Positions 6,238 to 7,095 of a stretch of DNA of 7,095 nt are shown here, in pieces (the stretch's first letter is position 1; each line of letters begins with the position of its first letter). The position numbers and the translations under genes were made by a program. The notes beneath the pieces are model-generated. The model was given only the letters and a program-made list of their open reading frames with translations. It was not told the origin of the DNA and did no database searches. Source of the stretch: M3007 sp046153695 (GTDB lineage Bacteria; Bacteroidota; Bacteroidia; Chitinophagales; Saprospiraceae); contig JBJXEZ010000210.1 of assembly GCA_046153695.1 (NCBI GenBank), positions 1-7,095 of the forward strand, read 5' to 3'.

Positions 6238-7095
6238 ATGCGCATTTATGTTTTACTGTTGCCTGCCTTGCTTTTGGGGCCCCTTGCTACGGCCCAGGAA
6301 GGCAAAGCTATTCTAAAAAACGCCTCGTTCGAAGACGTGCCTCAGGCTTCCCATGTGCCGGAAGGCTGGTTTTATTATGGGCCCGTGGAAGAAACGCCGC
6401 CCGATGTTCAGCCCGGCTACTACGGCTGCACAACCAAGCCGCTGCGCGGAAATACCTACCTCGGCATGGTCACCCGCGACAATGGCACCACCGAATGTGT
6501 CGGTCAACAGTTGGACAAACCCCTGTTAGCCGATTCTGCGTACGATTTTTCGGTCTGCCTCGCCACGTCGAGCCACTATGAGTCTCTTTCAAGGTCGACA
6601 GGAGAAGAAGTCAATTACACCAGTCCGGTGTGCCTGCGCATCTGGGGCATTAGCCTAGAACAAGAAAAACGTGTACTGCTGGCCGAATCACCGCTCGTGA
6701 CAAATACGGACTGGATTCGCTACCGGTTCGAACTTCGACCGCCTGGTATGCACCTGGATTTGATCCTGTTGGAGGCCTGGTATGGTATTCCGCAAAAACA
6801 CACCAATGGCAACTTACTTGTGGACCATTGTTCGCCGTTGGTGCCCAAGTTCGTACCCGATTCAGCCCGACTAGCCGAAGCAATATTTCGCCCTCCGCCC
6901 CCGAAAGCGAAACGAATCATCGAACTGTACAACCCGTCCTTCGAACTGGCACCTGTTTATTTTTTGCCATTCGGTTGGGAAGACACCGCCGGGGAAATCA
7001 CCACCTGGGCACGCACACACCCGTTGCGGCAACAAGAAGTCAAAACGATATCCAAAACTTATGTTCAGTTTTATGTAGGTAGATACGGAGAATAC
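6238..7095 (+). CDS. Secreted protein with N-x-SFE modules, 3' partial
   Basis: The frame is open from the ATG at 6238 to the end of the window (286 codons, no stop). Residues 1-19 (MRIYVLLLPALLLGPLATA) form a signal peptide with likely cleavage before Gln20, so the product is exported. Residues 25-204 form one module: it opens ILKNASFEDVP...EGW, continues with DVQPGYYG, RGNTYLGMV, VNYTSPVCLRIWG and LLAESPLVTNTDW, and closes with NGNLLVDH. I recall this as a recurring beta-rich, possibly carbohydrate- or ligand-binding module of secreted Bacteroidota proteins, some also carrying OmpA-like C-terminal domains. After a Pro-rich linker (RPPPPKAK), NPSFELAPVYFLPFGWED at 232-249 seems to open a second module. 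It starts 22 bases after sdhB and has no clear promoter of its own. Codons such as CTA, AGG and AGA appear here, perhaps reflecting lower expression. The function and the C-terminus are unknown. Confidence 0.85.
   Translation, partial: MRIYVLLLPALLLGPLATAQEGKAILKNASFEDVPQASHVPEGWFYYGPVEETPPDVQPGYYGCTTKPLRGNTYLGMVTRDNGTTECVGQQLDKPLLADSAYDFSVCLATSSHYESLSRSTGEEVNYTSPVCLRIWGISLEQEKRVLLAESPLVTNTDWIRYRFELRPPGMHLDLILLEAWYGIPQKHTNGNLLVDHCSPLVPKFVPDSARLAEAIFRPPPPKAKRIIELYNPSFELAPVYFLPFGWEDTAGEITTWARTHPLRQQEVKTISKTYVQFYVGRYGEY

Noticed and set aside
6222..6254. Promoter for the last gene from TTTG (6222) plus TATGTTTT (6247)
   Set aside because: The -7 match is imperfect and lies inside the coding region, so transcription would begin after the signal-peptide start codon.
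1..7095. A previously undescribed multi-gene system
   Set aside because: Except for the last secreted protein, whose function is unknown, the genes belong to recognisable conserved families in ordinary neighbourhoods. Only the intergenic repeat array stands out.

Overview
The window looks like ordinary chromosome from a member of the Bacteroidota, possibly Saprospiria. Three things point there. The succinate dehydrogenase is the compact sdhC-sdhA-sdhB type, with one large di-heme cytochrome b. TAnnTTTG-type promoter elements precede two gene groups, and starts lack Shine-Dalgarno sequences. The last gene encodes a secreted protein of a style I recall from Bacteroidota. The finer placement rests on general resemblance only. 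All supported genes lie on the + strand.

Region 1 (1-625) is the 3' part of an OmpR/PhoB-type response regulator resembling RprY; its start lies outside the window. Region 2 (626-2510) has a promoter-like element just after the regulator's stop. It is followed by 4-hydroxyphenylpyruvate dioxygenase (tyrosine catabolism) and, 18 bases later, a TIP30/HTATIP2-like atypical short-chain dehydrogenase. An AT-rich hairpin with a T-run overlaps the stop of the second gene and probably ends the unit.

Region 3 (2511-6215) is the respiratory complex II operon. It has a promoter-like element and a leader of about 110 bases, then sdhC, sdhA and sdhB. All expected heme, FAD and iron-sulfur ligands are visible. 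The three products would form a membrane-bound succinate:menaquinone oxidoreductase linking the TCA cycle to the quinone pool. A 138-base inverted-repeat array of 23-base units, ending in seven Ts, sits between sdhC and sdhA; it is the most unusual structure in the window.

Region 4 (6216-7095) opens a secreted protein that runs off the end. It has a signal peptide, a complete 'N-x-SFE' ligand-binding-like module and what looks like the start of a second one. No gene-free stretch exceeds 300 bases. I saw no tRNA, rRNA, CRISPR, transposase, phage or defence genes, and no evidence of a previously undescribed multi-gene system.
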